This document shows positions 55,533 to 64,000 of a DNA stretch of 64,000 nt, one piece after another; position 1 is the first letter of the stretch, and each line of letters begins with the position of its first letter. The stretch covers positions 1 through 64,000 of the forward strand of contig CAWHPW010000011.1 in NCBI GenBank assembly GCA_963831385.1, given 5' to 3'. The translations under genes were made by a program, and so were the position numbers. This DNA comes from JACVRX01 sp963831385 (GTDB taxonomy: Bacteria > Actinomycetota > Actinomycetes > Jiangellales > Jiangellaceae). The notes below the pieces were generated by a model. It did no database searches, was not told the DNA's origin, and was given only the letters and a program-made list of their open reading frames with translations.

Positions 55533-58135
55533 ATGAGGCTCCTCGAGCGGGAGTCGGCCCTAGCCTGTATCTCCGAGCAGTTCAGTGCTGCGGCGACGAC
55601 AGGTCGCCTGGTGCTCGTCAGTGGCGAGGCCGGCGTCGGCAAGACGGCGCTAGTGGACGCCTTCTGTTCCGAGTACGCCGACGACGTCAGGGTCCTCATC
55701 GGCCGGTGCGACGACCTTTTTGCCCCGCGTCCGCTGGGTCCGTTGGCTGATATCGCCAGGGCGGGCGGAGGTCGCCTACGCGAGGCGTTCCAACGCGACG
55801 ATCGCGAAGCGGCGCTCGATGCTTTCCTCGACCTACTTGCGGGCTCACCAGATCCGGTGGTCGCGGTCATCGAGGATCTGCAGTGGGCCGACGAAGCCAC
55901 GCTCGACTTGGTGCGGCTCATCGCTCGTCGCCTCCCGTCCTTGCCGTCGCTCGTCATTGCCACCTATCGCGACGATGTCGATCGCGACCATCCGTTGCAG
56001 CTTGCACTCGGCGACCTGGTACCCCCCACTGTCTCCCGAATCCACGTCGACGCGTTGTCGGTGGATGCTGTCAAGGCACTGGCCGCGGGTAGCAGTATTG
56101 ATCCGGTCGCCCTATACGCCGCAACGGGTGGCAACCCCTTCTTCGTCACCGAGATCCTCGCGGGCGGGAACGACACGCTGCCGCCCACCGTGCGCGATGC
56201 GGTGCTGGCCCGCGCTGGCAAGTTGTCGAAGGACGCCAGGGAAGTGCTGGATGCTGGCGCGGTACTTGGTACCCGTGTTCCGCACGACACGCTGCTGGCT
56301 GTGGCTCGCGTTGAGCCGGCTGCGGTAGACGAGTGCGTGGCCCGCGGCCTCCTGGGCGACGACCACGGGACCATCGCCTTCCGCCACGACCTGACCAGGC
56401 TGGCCCTGGAGCACGCGATGACACCGTGGCGTCGGCGCGAGTTGCATGGCAGAGCGCTCGAAGCGCTCGCCGACGATGACGACGTTGTCCGCCGTGCCCA
56501 CCACGCCGTTGCCGCCGACGACCCGGAAGCGATCGTCGACCTGGCCCGCCGAGCAGCGACCCATTGTTCCGCGCTCGGAGCCCACCGGGAGGCTGCGGCC
56601 CTACTCGGCAGCGCGCTTCGGCACGTCGATCGGTTGCCGCCGGAGGACCAGATTGCACTGTTCGAGGCCCGCGCCATGTCGTGCGCGCGCATCGACCAGA
56701 TGGACGAGGCGCTTGCCGCGGCCGACGTTGTGCTGGCGCATCGGCGGACGGTGGGTGACCCGCGTTCGCTCGCGCGCTGGCTGACCTGGTTGGCGACGAC
56801 TCACCGGCATGCTGGCAACGCCATCGTGTCGACGACGGTTCTCGACGAGGCGATCGAGTTGCTCATTCCGTTCGGCGAGTCGGTCGATCTGGCCCGAGCT
56901 CTCAGCACGCTGGCGCAGCGGCACATGTTGCTCAGTGAGAGCCGTGCTGCGATCGAGGTTGGGCGTCAGGCGGTGGCGATGGCTGAGCGTCTCGGTGTCG
57001 AGGACGTCGCCATCCACGCCCTGAACACGGTCGGCACGGCGCTGGATTGCGCCGGCGAGGACACTGGGATCGATCTGCTGCATGAGAGTCTCACCCGAGC
57101 CCGGGCCGCAAGCCTCGACTACGACGTGGCCCGGGCATACAACAACCTGCAGTCCCAACTCGCTTTCGGCTACAGGCCGAGAGAGGCGAACCGCTATTTC
57201 GACGAGGGGTTGCCCGTCGCGGTCGAGAACGACCTGCGCTTCTTCGAGCATTGCATGCTGGCGGACCATTGCACGGTTCTCGTCATGGAAGGGAAATGGG
57301 ACGAGGCCCTCGAGCAAGCCAGCCGGGTGCTCGGACGGCTGGGAACCGCCAACGTGCACCGAGTGGGCGCGTTGCTCACGATCGGCAGAGTGCGGGCTCG
57401 GCGCGGGGACCCCGACACCTTCGGGCCGCTGGACGATGCGCTGGCTCTAGCCGGGCCGTATGGCGAACGCCAGCTCGATCATCCGGCCCGCATCGCCCGC
57501 GTCGAGGCGGCGTGGCTCGCCGGCGACACCGAGCTAGCCAGCCGCGAACTGATGGCGACGGCCTCCGCTTCGCTGCAGAGCGGCTCGCCGTGGTTTGCCG
57601 GGGAAATCGCATTGTGGTGTCAGCGGATCAGGTGTCGAGCGAGACGAGAGCGTTGCCCTCGCCGCAGCCATTCGCTCTGCACGTCGACGGGCGGCATCGG
57701 GAGGCCGGGCTGGCGTGGCGGGAGCGCGGGTGCCCCTACGAAGAGGCTGATGCGCTCGGTGACAGCGACGACGTCGACGACCTGCGCCGTTCACTGGACC
57801 TGCTTCAAGAACTCGGCGCGCGGCCCCGAGCCGCCATGGTCGCCCGTGGACTGCGTGAGCGAGGGGCTCGGTCCGTGCCGCGCGGCCCGCGCCCAAGGAC
57901 GCGGGCGAACCCCGCCGGGCTCACCGCTCGTGAACTGGACGTCCTGGCCCTGCTGTTCGAGGACCTACGCAACATCGAGATCGCCGATCGGCTGGTCCTC
58001 TCGCCCAAGACCGTCGACCATCACGTGTCCGCGATCCTCACCAAGCTGGCGGTCGGCAACCGGCACGACGCCGTGAGCGCCGCTGCCTCCCTCGGACTCC
58101 GCCCGCCAAATGGGGACTACGCGGCCCCAACATAG
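55533..58135 (+). pseudogene. Large ATP-binding LuxR-family regulator, frameshifted
   Basis: About 867 residues when two frames are joined. The N-terminal AAA/NACHT-like ATPase has LVSGEAGVGKTALV (Walker A) and VAVIEDLQWADEATL (Walker B); a long helical TPR-like middle follows. The first frame loses sense after GEIALWCQRI (about 57630); a second frame carries on with ALPSPQPFALHVDGRHREAGLAW and the C-terminal LuxR helix-turn-helix LTARELDVLALLFEDL with VDHHVSAILTKL. One base is missing, or two are extra. Unless the sequence is wrong, the product would lack its DNA-binding domain. Confidence 0.85.
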
Positions 58136-58221
58136 GGACCGCATCCCGATGGCAGCGAAGGCTCCCATCGGCATCGTTCGTCCAGAGGCCAACCGGGCCT
58201 CACGGACGAAGGGACATGACG

Positions 58222-58504
58222 ATGCCGCGCTATCTCATCGAGCGGACATTCGCCGACGGCCTGCGGTTCCCGATCGACGGGACCGGCCGGACGGCGGCCG
58301 CCGGGATCATCGCCTGCAACGTGCGAGCAGGACGTGACCTGGGTCCACTCCTATGTCAGTGACGACGACCGAACCACATGGTGCGTCTACGATGCGCCCT
58401 CGCCGGAGGCCATCCGTAGCGTCGCCGTACGCAACGGCCTTCCGGTGGACAGCGTCACCCAGGTGCAGGTGCTCGATCCGTACTTCTACGGAGGCGGCTC
58501 GTGA
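58222..58504 (+). pseudogene. DUF4242 (SCO4226-like) protein, frameshifted
   Basis: ATG 58222 lies after GAAGGGA and starts MPRYLIERTFADGLRFPIDG; the frame fails after CNV. Dropping one base near 58324 opens EQDVTWVHSYVSDDDRTTWC, then VYDAPSPEAIRSVAVRNGLP and LDPYFYGGGS, a complete DUF4242 domain. The family contains the nickel-binding Streptomyces protein SCO4226. Its end overlaps the next gene by GTGA. A recent mutation or sequence error is likely. Confidence 0.75.
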
Positions 58505-59079
58505 ACCGCCGGACGACTTGGGCGATCGCCGCGGCGGCGGTGGCGGGAGCAGTCACTGTGCCGGCTGCCGTGGCTCAGGATCACGGTGAGCATGCGCAGA
58601 GGGAAGTGCAGCCGCCGAATGCCGAGGGTCAACGGCCGCTCGGCTCGGTCCGGGACGCCACTCGGGCCTTCCGCGACGTCGACAAAGCCGTCGCCGCGGG
58701 GTACGTGCAGTTCTTCGGCTGCGTGCACGAGCCGCTCGCCGGTTCGATGGGCATCCACTTCGTCAACGGTGACCTCGTCGGCGATGCAGTCGTCGATGCG
58801 GCCAAGCCGGAAGCCCTGATGTACGAGCCGACCGAGGACGGGCGCCTCGCGCTCGTGGGCGTCGAGTACGTGGTGTTCCAGGAAGCCTGGGACAAGGAGA
58901 ACACCGAGCCGCCAACGCTGTTCAACCAGCAGTTCACGCTCACGCCGACACCGAACCGCTACGGCATACCGGAGTTCTACGAACTCCATGCTTGGGCCTG
59001 GAAAGACAATCCGAGCGGAATGTTCCAGGACTGGAACCCGCAGGTCCTGTGCACGGGGACCGAAGGCCATCAGCATTGA
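58501..59079 (+). CDS. Secreted protein of unknown function
   Basis: 192 aa. A signal peptide (about 1-25, cleaved near AVAQ) precedes an Asp/His-rich start (QDHGEHAQ). The conserved-looking core has YVQFFGCVHEPLAGSMGIHFVN, VGVEYVVFQEAWDKEN and FYELHAWAWKDNPSGMFQDWNP, ending VLCTGTEGHQH. Two cysteines could form a disulfide, and the histidines at both ends and in the core could bind metal. It is co-translated with the DUF4242 gene, whose family includes a nickel binder. Family not recognised. Confidence 0.75.
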   Translation: MNRRTTWAIAAAAVAGAVTVPAAVAQDHGEHAQREVQPPNAEGQRPLGSVRDATRAFRDVDKAVAAGYVQFFGCVHEPLAGSMGIHFVNGDLVGDAVVDAAKPEALMYEPTEDGRLALVGVEYVVFQEAWDKENTEPPTLFNQQFTLTPTPNRYGIPEFYELHAWAWKDNPSGMFQDWNPQVLCTGTEGHQH

Positions 59080-59084
59080 GGACG

Positions 59085-59090
59085 TAGCGT
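59085..59090 (+). promoter_or_regulatory. -10 box (TAGCGT) of the MoxR-type gene
   Basis: TAGCGT ends six bases before GTG 59097; leaderless start predicted for the whole MoxR-VWA-XdhC-MocA operon. Confidence 0.4.
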
Positions 59091-59096
59091 GGGTCC

Positions 59097-59981
59097 GTGG
59101 ATCTCCCGAGGTCGCCTGCTGAGCTCGTGCAGCGGCTGGACGCAGTCGACTATCTCGCCGACGACGGCGTGGCCACCGCGGCGTTCCTGGCGTTGCGAAT
59201 GGCCCGCCCGCTGTTCGTCGAGGGAGAGGCGGGTGTCGGCAAGACGGCGCTGGCCCAGGCGATGGCCGATGTGCTGCGGACACCACTGATCCGTCTGCAG
59301 TGCTACGAGGGACTCGACGCCGCGCAGGCGCTCTACGACTGGGACTTTCCCCGTCAGTTGCTACACCTGCGCGCCGCGGAGGCGGCCGGTATCACCGACG
59401 CCGACCAGCTCGAGCAAGAGCTCTATGATCGCCGATTCCTGCTCGCCCGCCCGCTGCTACAGGCGGTCGAGAGCAGCACTGAGGAGACCCCCGCGGTGCT
59501 TCTCGTCGACGAGGTCGACCGTGCCGACGACGAGTTCGAGGCGTTCCTGCTCGAGGTGTTGAGCGAGTTCACCGTGACCGTCCCGGAGATCGGGACCATC
59601 CGGGCCGAGCGGCCTCCGGTTGTCGTGGTCACCAGCAACCGCACCAGGGAAGTCCACGACGCACTCAAGCGTCGCTGTCTCTACCACTGGCTCGACCACC
59701 CGGACTTCGACCGAGAGGTCGCAGTGATCCGTCGCCGCATCCCGGGCGCCGACGACGGACTGGTCGCCGACGTCGCCCGCGCTGCCCAAGGCCTGCGTGA
59801 CATGGACCTGGTCAAGCCACCGGGCTTGGCGGAGTCGATCGACTGGGCGGCCGCTTTGGCCACGCTCGGCGCTCGGTCGCTGGACCGAGACCTCGCCGCC
59901 CGCACTCTGGGCGCCGCCGTGAAGTACCGCGAGGACCAGGAACGCGTCCTGGCCGCGACGGCAGATAGCTGGTCGTGGTGA
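59097..59981 (+). CDS. MoxR-family AAA+ ATPase (CoxD-like)
   Basis: 294 aa. Walker A is EGEAGVGKTALAQ, Walker B AVLLVDEVDRADDEFEAF, sensor VVVVTSNRTREVHDALKRRC. MoxR proteins are chaperones that act with a VWA protein; the CoxD type inserts sulfur and copper into CO dehydrogenase. The next gene encodes the VWA partner. Confidence 0.93.
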   Translation: MDLPRSPAELVQRLDAVDYLADDGVATAAFLALRMARPLFVEGEAGVGKTALAQAMADVLRTPLIRLQCYEGLDAAQALYDWDFPRQLLHLRAAEAAGITDADQLEQELYDRRFLLARPLLQAVESSTEETPAVLLVDEVDRADDEFEAFLLEVLSEFTVTVPEIGTIRAERPPVVVVTSNRTREVHDALKRRCLYHWLDHPDFDREVAVIRRRIPGADDGLVADVARAAQGLRDMDLVKPPGLAESIDWAAALATLGARSLDRDLAARTLGAAVKYREDQERVLAATADSWSW

Positions 59982-61097
59982 GCGGCACCGTCCCGGCGCT
60001 GGTCGGGTTCGCCCGGACGCTGCGCGCAGCCGGTGTTCCCGCGGGGTCGGCCCGGGTGCATGCCTGGGCGCGTGCGCTGGGTCACCTGGACGCTCGGTCG
60101 GACGGCCGATGTGTATTGGGCCGGCCGGCTCACCCTGTGCGCCGGACCGGACGAGGTAGCCGCGTACGACGCCGTGTTTGCCACCTACTTCGGCGACCTG
60201 CCGGCCGGCACAGTGCGGACGGTCCGCCGACCGGTCGTCACTGTGTCCCTTCCGGTGGCGGTCCCCGACGGGAACCGTCCGGATGATGAGCCAGCCGAGA
60301 CCGGCGCGCGACACGTGGCCATGACGGCCAGCCGGGTGGAGGTCTTGCGGTACCGGGATCTGGCCGAGTTGACCGATACCGAGCGCGGCGAGGTCGACCG
60401 GTTGCTCTCTGCTCTGCGCCCGTCCGGCCCGACTCGCCGCACCCGTCGGCGGCGACCGTCGCATCGAGGCGAACTGGACCCTCACCGGACCGTCCGGGCG
60501 ATGCTGCGCCGCGGCGGCGAACCTGCTCGGCTGCACCGCCAAACCAGGTCCGAGCGGCCCCGGCGGATGGTGTTGCTCGTCGACGTCAGCGGTTCGATGT
60601 CGGCCTACTCTGACGGACTACTGCGCTTCGCCCACGCCGCCTGTCGACGGCGCCCGTCGACCGAGGTCTTCACGATCGGTACCCGGCTGACGAGGGTCAG
60701 TCGGGAACTGCGGGGGCTGAATCCGGACGCAGCGCTCACCGCTGCGTACTCCGCCGTACCCGACTGGAGTGGGGGTACCCGGCTCGGTGAGCAGCTCAAA
60801 GCCTTCCTGGACCGTTGGGGACAGCGCGGCATCGCGCGAGGAGCGGTCGTCGTCGTAGCGAGTGACGGTTGGGAGCGTGGTGACGTCGCGCAACTCGGCG
60901 AGCAGATGCTTCGACTGAACCGGCTCGCGCACCGGGTGGTCTGGGTCAGCCCACACGCCGGCAAGGGCGGCTTCGCACCGACGACAGCCGGATTGCGCGC
61001 GGCGCTACCGTCGGTCGACATTCTGCTCCCCGGCCACAACGTGCAGGCGTTGGCTCGGCTGGCCACTCTGCTCTCACAGGAGGACCTCAATGCGTGA
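59978..61097 (+). pseudogene. VWA-domain protein (CoxE-like), frameshifted
   Basis: From GTG 59978 (GTGA overlap with the MoxR gene) the frame gives TVPALVGFARTLRAAGVPAG and HAWARALGHLDARS. At about 60101 one extra base moves it to the frame that continues TADVYWAGRLTLCAGPDEVA and includes the metal-ion site DVSGSMSAYSDGLLRF, ending at 61097. Joined, it is about 372 residues and normal for the family. It should work with the MoxR ATPase on a molybdenum hydroxylase. Confidence 0.85.
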
Positions 61098-62196
61098 CGT
61101 CCTGGACCGATTGGCCGGCTGGTGGGCCGACGGCCAGCGGGTAGCGGTGGGCACCGTCATCCAGACCTGGAGTTCCGCGCCTCGTGGCCCAGGAGCCGCC
61201 ATGCTGGTCGGCCCGGACGGCGAAGCCGTCGGCAGTGTGTCCGGCGGCTGCGTCGAAGGGGCGGTGTACGCGGTCGCCGAACGCGTCCTGGCCGGTGATC
61301 CGCCCAGCCTGGAACACTACGGCGTCAGCGACGACGAGGCGTTCGCCGTGGGGCTGACCTGTGGCGGGACGATCGAGGTCTTCGTCGAGGCTGTCGACCG
61401 TGACTCGTTCCCGACCCTGAAGGCAATCGCCGACGATGTTGCCGAGCGACGTCCGGTCGCGATCGCCACGGTGGTCGACGGGCCGCGCCGGCTCGCCGAG
61501 CACCTGGTCATCCGGCCTGACAGCCGGGAGGGTTCGCTGGGCAGCGAGCGCCTCGACGATGCCGTCACCGACGACGCTCGCGGAATGCTCGACCAAGGGA
61601 TGACCGGGCTGCGCCGCTATGGACCTCACGGGGAACGGCGCGGGGACGAACTCGCAGTCTTCGTCAACTCGTTCGCACCACCGCCGCGGATGCTGGTCTT
61701 CGGTGCGATCGACTTCGCGGCGGCAGTGGCGCGGGTCGGGGCCTTCCTCGGCTATCACGTCACGGTGTGCGACGCGCGGCCGGTGTTCGCTACCAAGGCC
61801 AGGTTCCCGGAGGCTGACGAGGTCGTCGTCCGCTGGCCGCATGAGTACCTCGCGGAGACGACGGTCGACGAGCGCACCGTCATCTGCGTGCTGACCCATG
61901 ACCCGAAGTTCGACATTCCATTGCTGGAGATCGCGCTGCACAGCCCGGCGGCCTACATCGGTGCGATGGGTTCCCGCCGAACGCACGGTGATCGGATCTC
62001 TCGCCTGCGGGACCTGGGACTGACCGAGGAGGAGCTGGCTCGGCTCTCCGCCCCCATCGGGCTGGACATCGGGGCGCGGACACCGGAGGAGACGGCTGTA
62101 TCGGTCGCGGCCGAGATCGTGTCCGCGCGATGGGGCGGAAGTGGCCGTCCACTGTCCAGAGTCGCCGGACCCATTCATCGGGAGCACCCCACGTGA
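61090..62196 (+). CDS. XdhC/CoxI-family maturation protein
   Basis: 368 aa. The N-terminal XdhC domain has TWSSAPRGPGAAMLVGPDG and SGGCVEGAVY; the C-terminal Rossmann part has MLVFGAIDFAAAVARVGAFLGYHVTVCD and YIGAMGSRRTHGDRI. XdhC binds molybdenum cofactor and promotes its sulfuration before insertion into xanthine or CO dehydrogenase. Start overlaps the VWA gene by eight bases; end overlaps the next gene. Confidence 0.93.
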   Translation: MRDVLDRLAGWWADGQRVAVGTVIQTWSSAPRGPGAAMLVGPDGEAVGSVSGGCVEGAVYAVAERVLAGDPPSLEHYGVSDDEAFAVGLTCGGTIEVFVEAVDRDSFPTLKAIADDVAERRPVAIATVVDGPRRLAEHLVIRPDSREGSLGSERLDDAVTDDARGMLDQGMTGLRRYGPHGERRGDELAVFVNSFAPPPRMLVFGAIDFAAAVARVGAFLGYHVTVCDARPVFATKARFPEADEVVVRWPHEYLAETTVDERTVICVLTHDPKFDIPLLEIALHSPAAYIGAMGSRRTHGDRISRLRDLGLTEEELARLSAPIGLDIGARTPEETAVSVAAEIVSARWGGSGRPLSRVAGPIHREHPT

Positions 62197-62750
62197 CGGT
62201 TGCCGGGCTCGTCCTTGCGGCCGGCGCCGGGCGCCGGTTCGGCCGTCCCAAGGCGCTGGTCGAGCTCGACGGAGAACGGCTGGTCGACCGCATGGTCTGG
62301 GTGCTTGGCGAGGGAGGTTGCCAGCCGCTGGTCGTCATCGCCGGTGCCGCTCCGCTGGTGGTACCCGGCACCACCGTGATCGACAACCCCGACTGGCAGA
62401 CCGGCATGGGTTCCTCGCTGCGGGCCGGCCTCGCCGCGTTGCCACAGCAGGCGACCGCGGTCGTCATCGTTCTCGTCGACACGCCGTGGCTCGGAGCAGA
62501 GGCTGTTCGCCGGCTCATCCAGGCCCACGAGGTGGGCGCGGAACTCGCCGTGGCCACCTACGCCGGAGGGCGCGGGCATCCTGTTCTCCTCGGGCGCACT
62601 CATTGGCGTGGTGCCGCGGCATCCGCCGTCGGCGACAGCGGCGCCCGTGCCTACCTGGCGAGTCGCCCGGCGGGCGTGGTCGAGGTCGACTGCACCGGGA
62701 CCGGCGACCCCCGCGACGTCGATCACCCGTCCCAACTCGGCCGATCTTGA
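62193..62750 (+). CDS. MocA-like molybdenum cofactor nucleotidyltransferase
   Basis: 185 aa. LVLAAGAGRRFGRPKALVELDGERL is the NTP-binding start, VIDNPDWQTGMGSSLRAGL and VDTPWLGAEAVRRLI follow. MocA makes the cytosine dinucleotide form of the cofactor used by xanthine dehydrogenase-type enzymes. GTG 62193 lies in the XdhC stop. Confidence 0.92.
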   Translation: MTVAGLVLAAGAGRRFGRPKALVELDGERLVDRMVWVLGEGGCQPLVVIAGAAPLVVPGTTVIDNPDWQTGMGSSLRAGLAALPQQATAVVIVLVDTPWLGAEAVRRLIQAHEVGAELAVATYAGGRGHPVLLGRTHWRGAAASAVGDSGARAYLASRPAGVVEVDCTGTGDPRDVDHPSQLGRS

Positions 62751-62797
62751 GGCGGGGTGCGCCGGTCCCACCGCCATACCTGTCTGAAGATCACCGA

Positions 62798-62803
62798 TAC
62801 GAT
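62798..62803 (+). promoter_or_regulatory. -10 box (TACGAT) of the membrane protein gene
   Basis: TACGAT ends six bases before GTG 62810. Confidence 0.35.
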
Positions 62804-62809
62804 CCCGCG

Positions 62810-63175
62810 GTGGTCGACTTCTTGGCGACCGGGCTGATGCTCCTCGTCGCTGCGTACGGAGTCGCTGCACTCGTGCTGACCGCCGTGGGCCGGGCTCCTC
62901 GCGAGTACTTGGTGATTGCATCAGGCGTTCTCAGCATCCTGGTATTGGTGCAGGTGTTGATCGCAATCGGGTTCCTGGTGGCGGGTGAGCGCCCGGATGA
63001 GCCCGGCACGTTCGTCGGCTATCTGGTCGTCGCGGTGATCCTGCTTCCTCTCGGCACGCTGTGGGCGCTCGCTGAACGCTCTCGATGGGGGACTGCGGTG
63101 CTTGCCGTCGCATGCCTAGCATTGGTCGTTGTCTTGGTGCGTCTGCAGGACCTGTGGAGCACCGCGGGTGGGTGA
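62810..63175 (+). CDS. Small integral membrane protein, unknown
   Basis: 121 aa, four predicted transmembrane helices (about 5-26, 33-56, 66-86, 93-112). No motif I recognise. GTG 62810 is set by the -10 box just before it. The next gene overlaps by eight bases and is also a membrane protein, so they may form a pair. Confidence 0.7.
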   Translation: MVDFLATGLMLLVAAYGVAALVLTAVGRAPREYLVIASGVLSILVLVQVLIAIGFLVAGERPDEPGTFVGYLVVAVILLPLGTLWALAERSRWGTAVLAVACLALVVVLVRLQDLWSTAGG

Positions 63176-63986
63176 GCCGAAGCCGACCTACTCCGGACCG
63201 GGCCGGGTGCTGGTCGCGGTCTATGCCATCTTTGCGCTGGCCGCAACGGCGAGAGCCGGCGTCCAGATCGCGACCAAGTTCACCGAGGCGCCGGTGGCGT
63301 ACTTGCTCTCCGCATTGGCGGCCGTCGTCTACCTCGTCGCCACCGTCGCTCTCGCCCGTTCCGGTCCGAGGGCTCGACGTGTCGCGTTCGTCGCGTGTTC
63401 GGTCGAGTTGGCCGGGGTGCTGATTGTCGGCACGCTGAGCCTGGCCTGGCCTGATGCCTTCCCGGACGAGACCGTGTGGTCGGCCTTCGGCCGCGGGTAC
63501 GGATTCGTCCCGCTCGTGCTGCCAATTCTCGGCCTGCTCTGGCTGCGCCGCTCAGCCGGCAACGAGCGGGGATCGGGCACCGCGTCGGCTAACGCCCCGA
63601 GCGCCTGCACGAAGCACTCCACAGGAGGCTGGACCAGCCCGGCACCAACCTGTCCGGTGCCGGCCACCTTTCCGGCCATGCCGGTGTTGATCTGCGGTAG
63701 GACACCGGTCTTGACGACCGCGACGACGTCGATGCCGGTGGGTGCGCCGCGGAAGTCCAGGATCGGCAGAGCGAACGCTGGATTCTCGCCGACGGTGATC
63801 TCGTACATCAGCCGCGTGGTGCGGATGGCGTCGGGGACGCTCCCGCCGACGAACTGCACGATCGCCGGTGCCGATGCCATGACGAAGCCGCCGAGCCCCA
63901 TCGTTTCGGCGATGGCGGAGTCGCCGATGTCGGGGTTGGCGTCGTCGGGTCCGTATGTTCCGAGGAACAAACCCTCCGGAACTTGA
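63168..63986 (+). CDS. Membrane protein, unknown; true end uncertain
   Basis: The first about 135 residues look real: a short soluble start (GEPKPTYSGPGRVL), then four helices, ending VPLVLPILGLLWLRRS (about 63560). Beyond that the frame stays open to 63986 but reads as the anti-sense of the DUF1116 gene and is probably not part of the protein. A TAA at 63590, in another frame, would give a normal end after a one-base shift. Confidence 0.6.
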   Translation: MGEPKPTYSGPGRVLVAVYAIFALAATARAGVQIATKFTEAPVAYLLSALAAVVYLVATVALARSGPRARRVAFVACSVELAGVLIVGTLSLAWPDAFPDETVWSAFGRGYGFVPLVLPILGLLWLRRSAGNERGSGTASANAPSACTKHSTGGWTSPAPTCPVPATFPAMPVLICGRTPVLTTATTSMPVGAPRKSRIGRANAGFSPTVISYISRVVRMASGTLPPTNCTIAGADAMTKPPSPIVSAMAESPMSGLASSGPYVPRNKPSGT

Positions 63987-64000
63987 GCCGGCCCGGTGAA
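63329..64000 (-). CDS. DUF1116 (YlbE/YahG-like) protein, C-terminal part, runs off the window
   Basis: From the edge the frame reads FTGPAQVPEGLFLGTYGPDD, then NPDIGDSAIAETMGLGGFVM and LPILDFRGAPTGIDVVAVVK, ending in homology at ECFVQALGALA (about 63590). The family includes E. coli YlbE and YahG; FdrA-YlbE-YlbF is linked to the oxamate carbamoyltransferase step of allantoin breakdown. The start lies beyond base 64000. The open frame from about 63590 to 63329 lies over the membrane-protein gene and may not be translated. Confidence 0.75.
   Translation of the reverse strand, partial: FTGPAQVPEGLFLGTYGPDDANPDIGDSAIAETMGLGGFVMASAPAIVQFVGGSVPDAIRTTRLMYEITVGENPAFALPILDFRGAPTGIDVVAVVKTGVLPQINTGMAGKVAGTGQVGAGLVQPPVECFVQALGALADAVPDPRSLPAERRSQSRPRIGSTSGTNPYPRPKADHTVSSGKASGQARLSVPTISTPANSTEHATNATRRALGPERARATVATR

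Noticed and set aside
49150..60110. Programmed +1 ribosomal frameshifting at ribD, DUF4242 and the VWA gene
   Set aside because: The bases at the shift points share no slippery codon, stop codon or common motif, and these families are not known to be recoded. Sequence error or mutation is simpler.

Overview
The window is high-GC DNA with GTG starts, many ATGA/GTGA gene overlaps and an actinobacterial gene set: a mycothiol-dependent isomerase-family protein, WhiA, RbpA, OpcA, WS/DGAT and a sufR-sufBDCSUT operon. The organism is an actinobacterium; I cannot place it below phylum. Coding density is high and no stretch over 300 bases lacks a gene. I see no rRNA, tRNA or CRISPR array.

Layout. 1-1502: an IS110-family element with a roughly 200-base non-coding left part. 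1503-5600: a mycothiol-dependent isomerase-family gene, an unknown membrane-anchored protein, and an OmpR-type two-component system followed by a PepSY protein; similar 11-bp-period direct repeats lie before the regulator and before the PepSY gene. 5654-14037: uvrA, a Rieske lipoprotein, uvrC, then rapZ-yvcK-whiA. 14749-17751: gap-pgk-tpiA. 17752-24263: a patch of accessory genes and gene remnants between tpiA and secG (two small related ORFs, cupin, MOSC, truncated Rrf2/narK/narI, PPOX, DUF6544-like, WS/DGAT, methyltransferase). 24264-24882: secG and rbpA. 24888-26158: a DUF1269 protein, a decayed SulP/STAS gene and a small ORF. 26231-34363 (minus strand): tkt-tal-pgi-zwf-opcA-pgl, which covers the pentose phosphate pathway and joins it to glycolysis. 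34560-37096: ctaB and ctaA (heme O and heme A) around an unknown membrane protein. 37121-38799: an ABC exporter, divergent from 38902-45128, sufR-sufB-sufD-sufC-sufS-sufU-sufT (Fe-S assembly). 45154-48695: def-fmt-rsmB-rpe. 48715-52300: an FMN riboswitch and ribD-ribE-ribBA-ribH. 52316-54260: an ornithine cyclodeaminase-family gene, a proline-racemase remnant and an LLM oxidoreductase. 54393-55515: hisE-hisG. 55533-59079: a large LuxR regulator, a DUF4242 protein and a secreted protein. 59097-62750: MoxR-VWA-XdhC-MocA, a maturation set for a molybdenum hydroxylase. 62810-64000: two small membrane proteins and the C-terminal part of a DUF1116 (YlbE/YahG-like) gene that runs off the window.

Two window-wide patterns matter. 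First, at least nine genes have a TAnnnT -10 box ending 6-8 bases before the start codon, which predicts leaderless mRNAs. Second, several otherwise well-conserved genes (ribD, a VWA/CoxE-like gene, DUF4242, the LuxR regulator, and sufS with three compensating shifts) carry single-base frame changes. These look more like assembly errors or very recent mutations than old decay. The nar, SulP and proline-racemase remnants, in contrast, are truly truncated.
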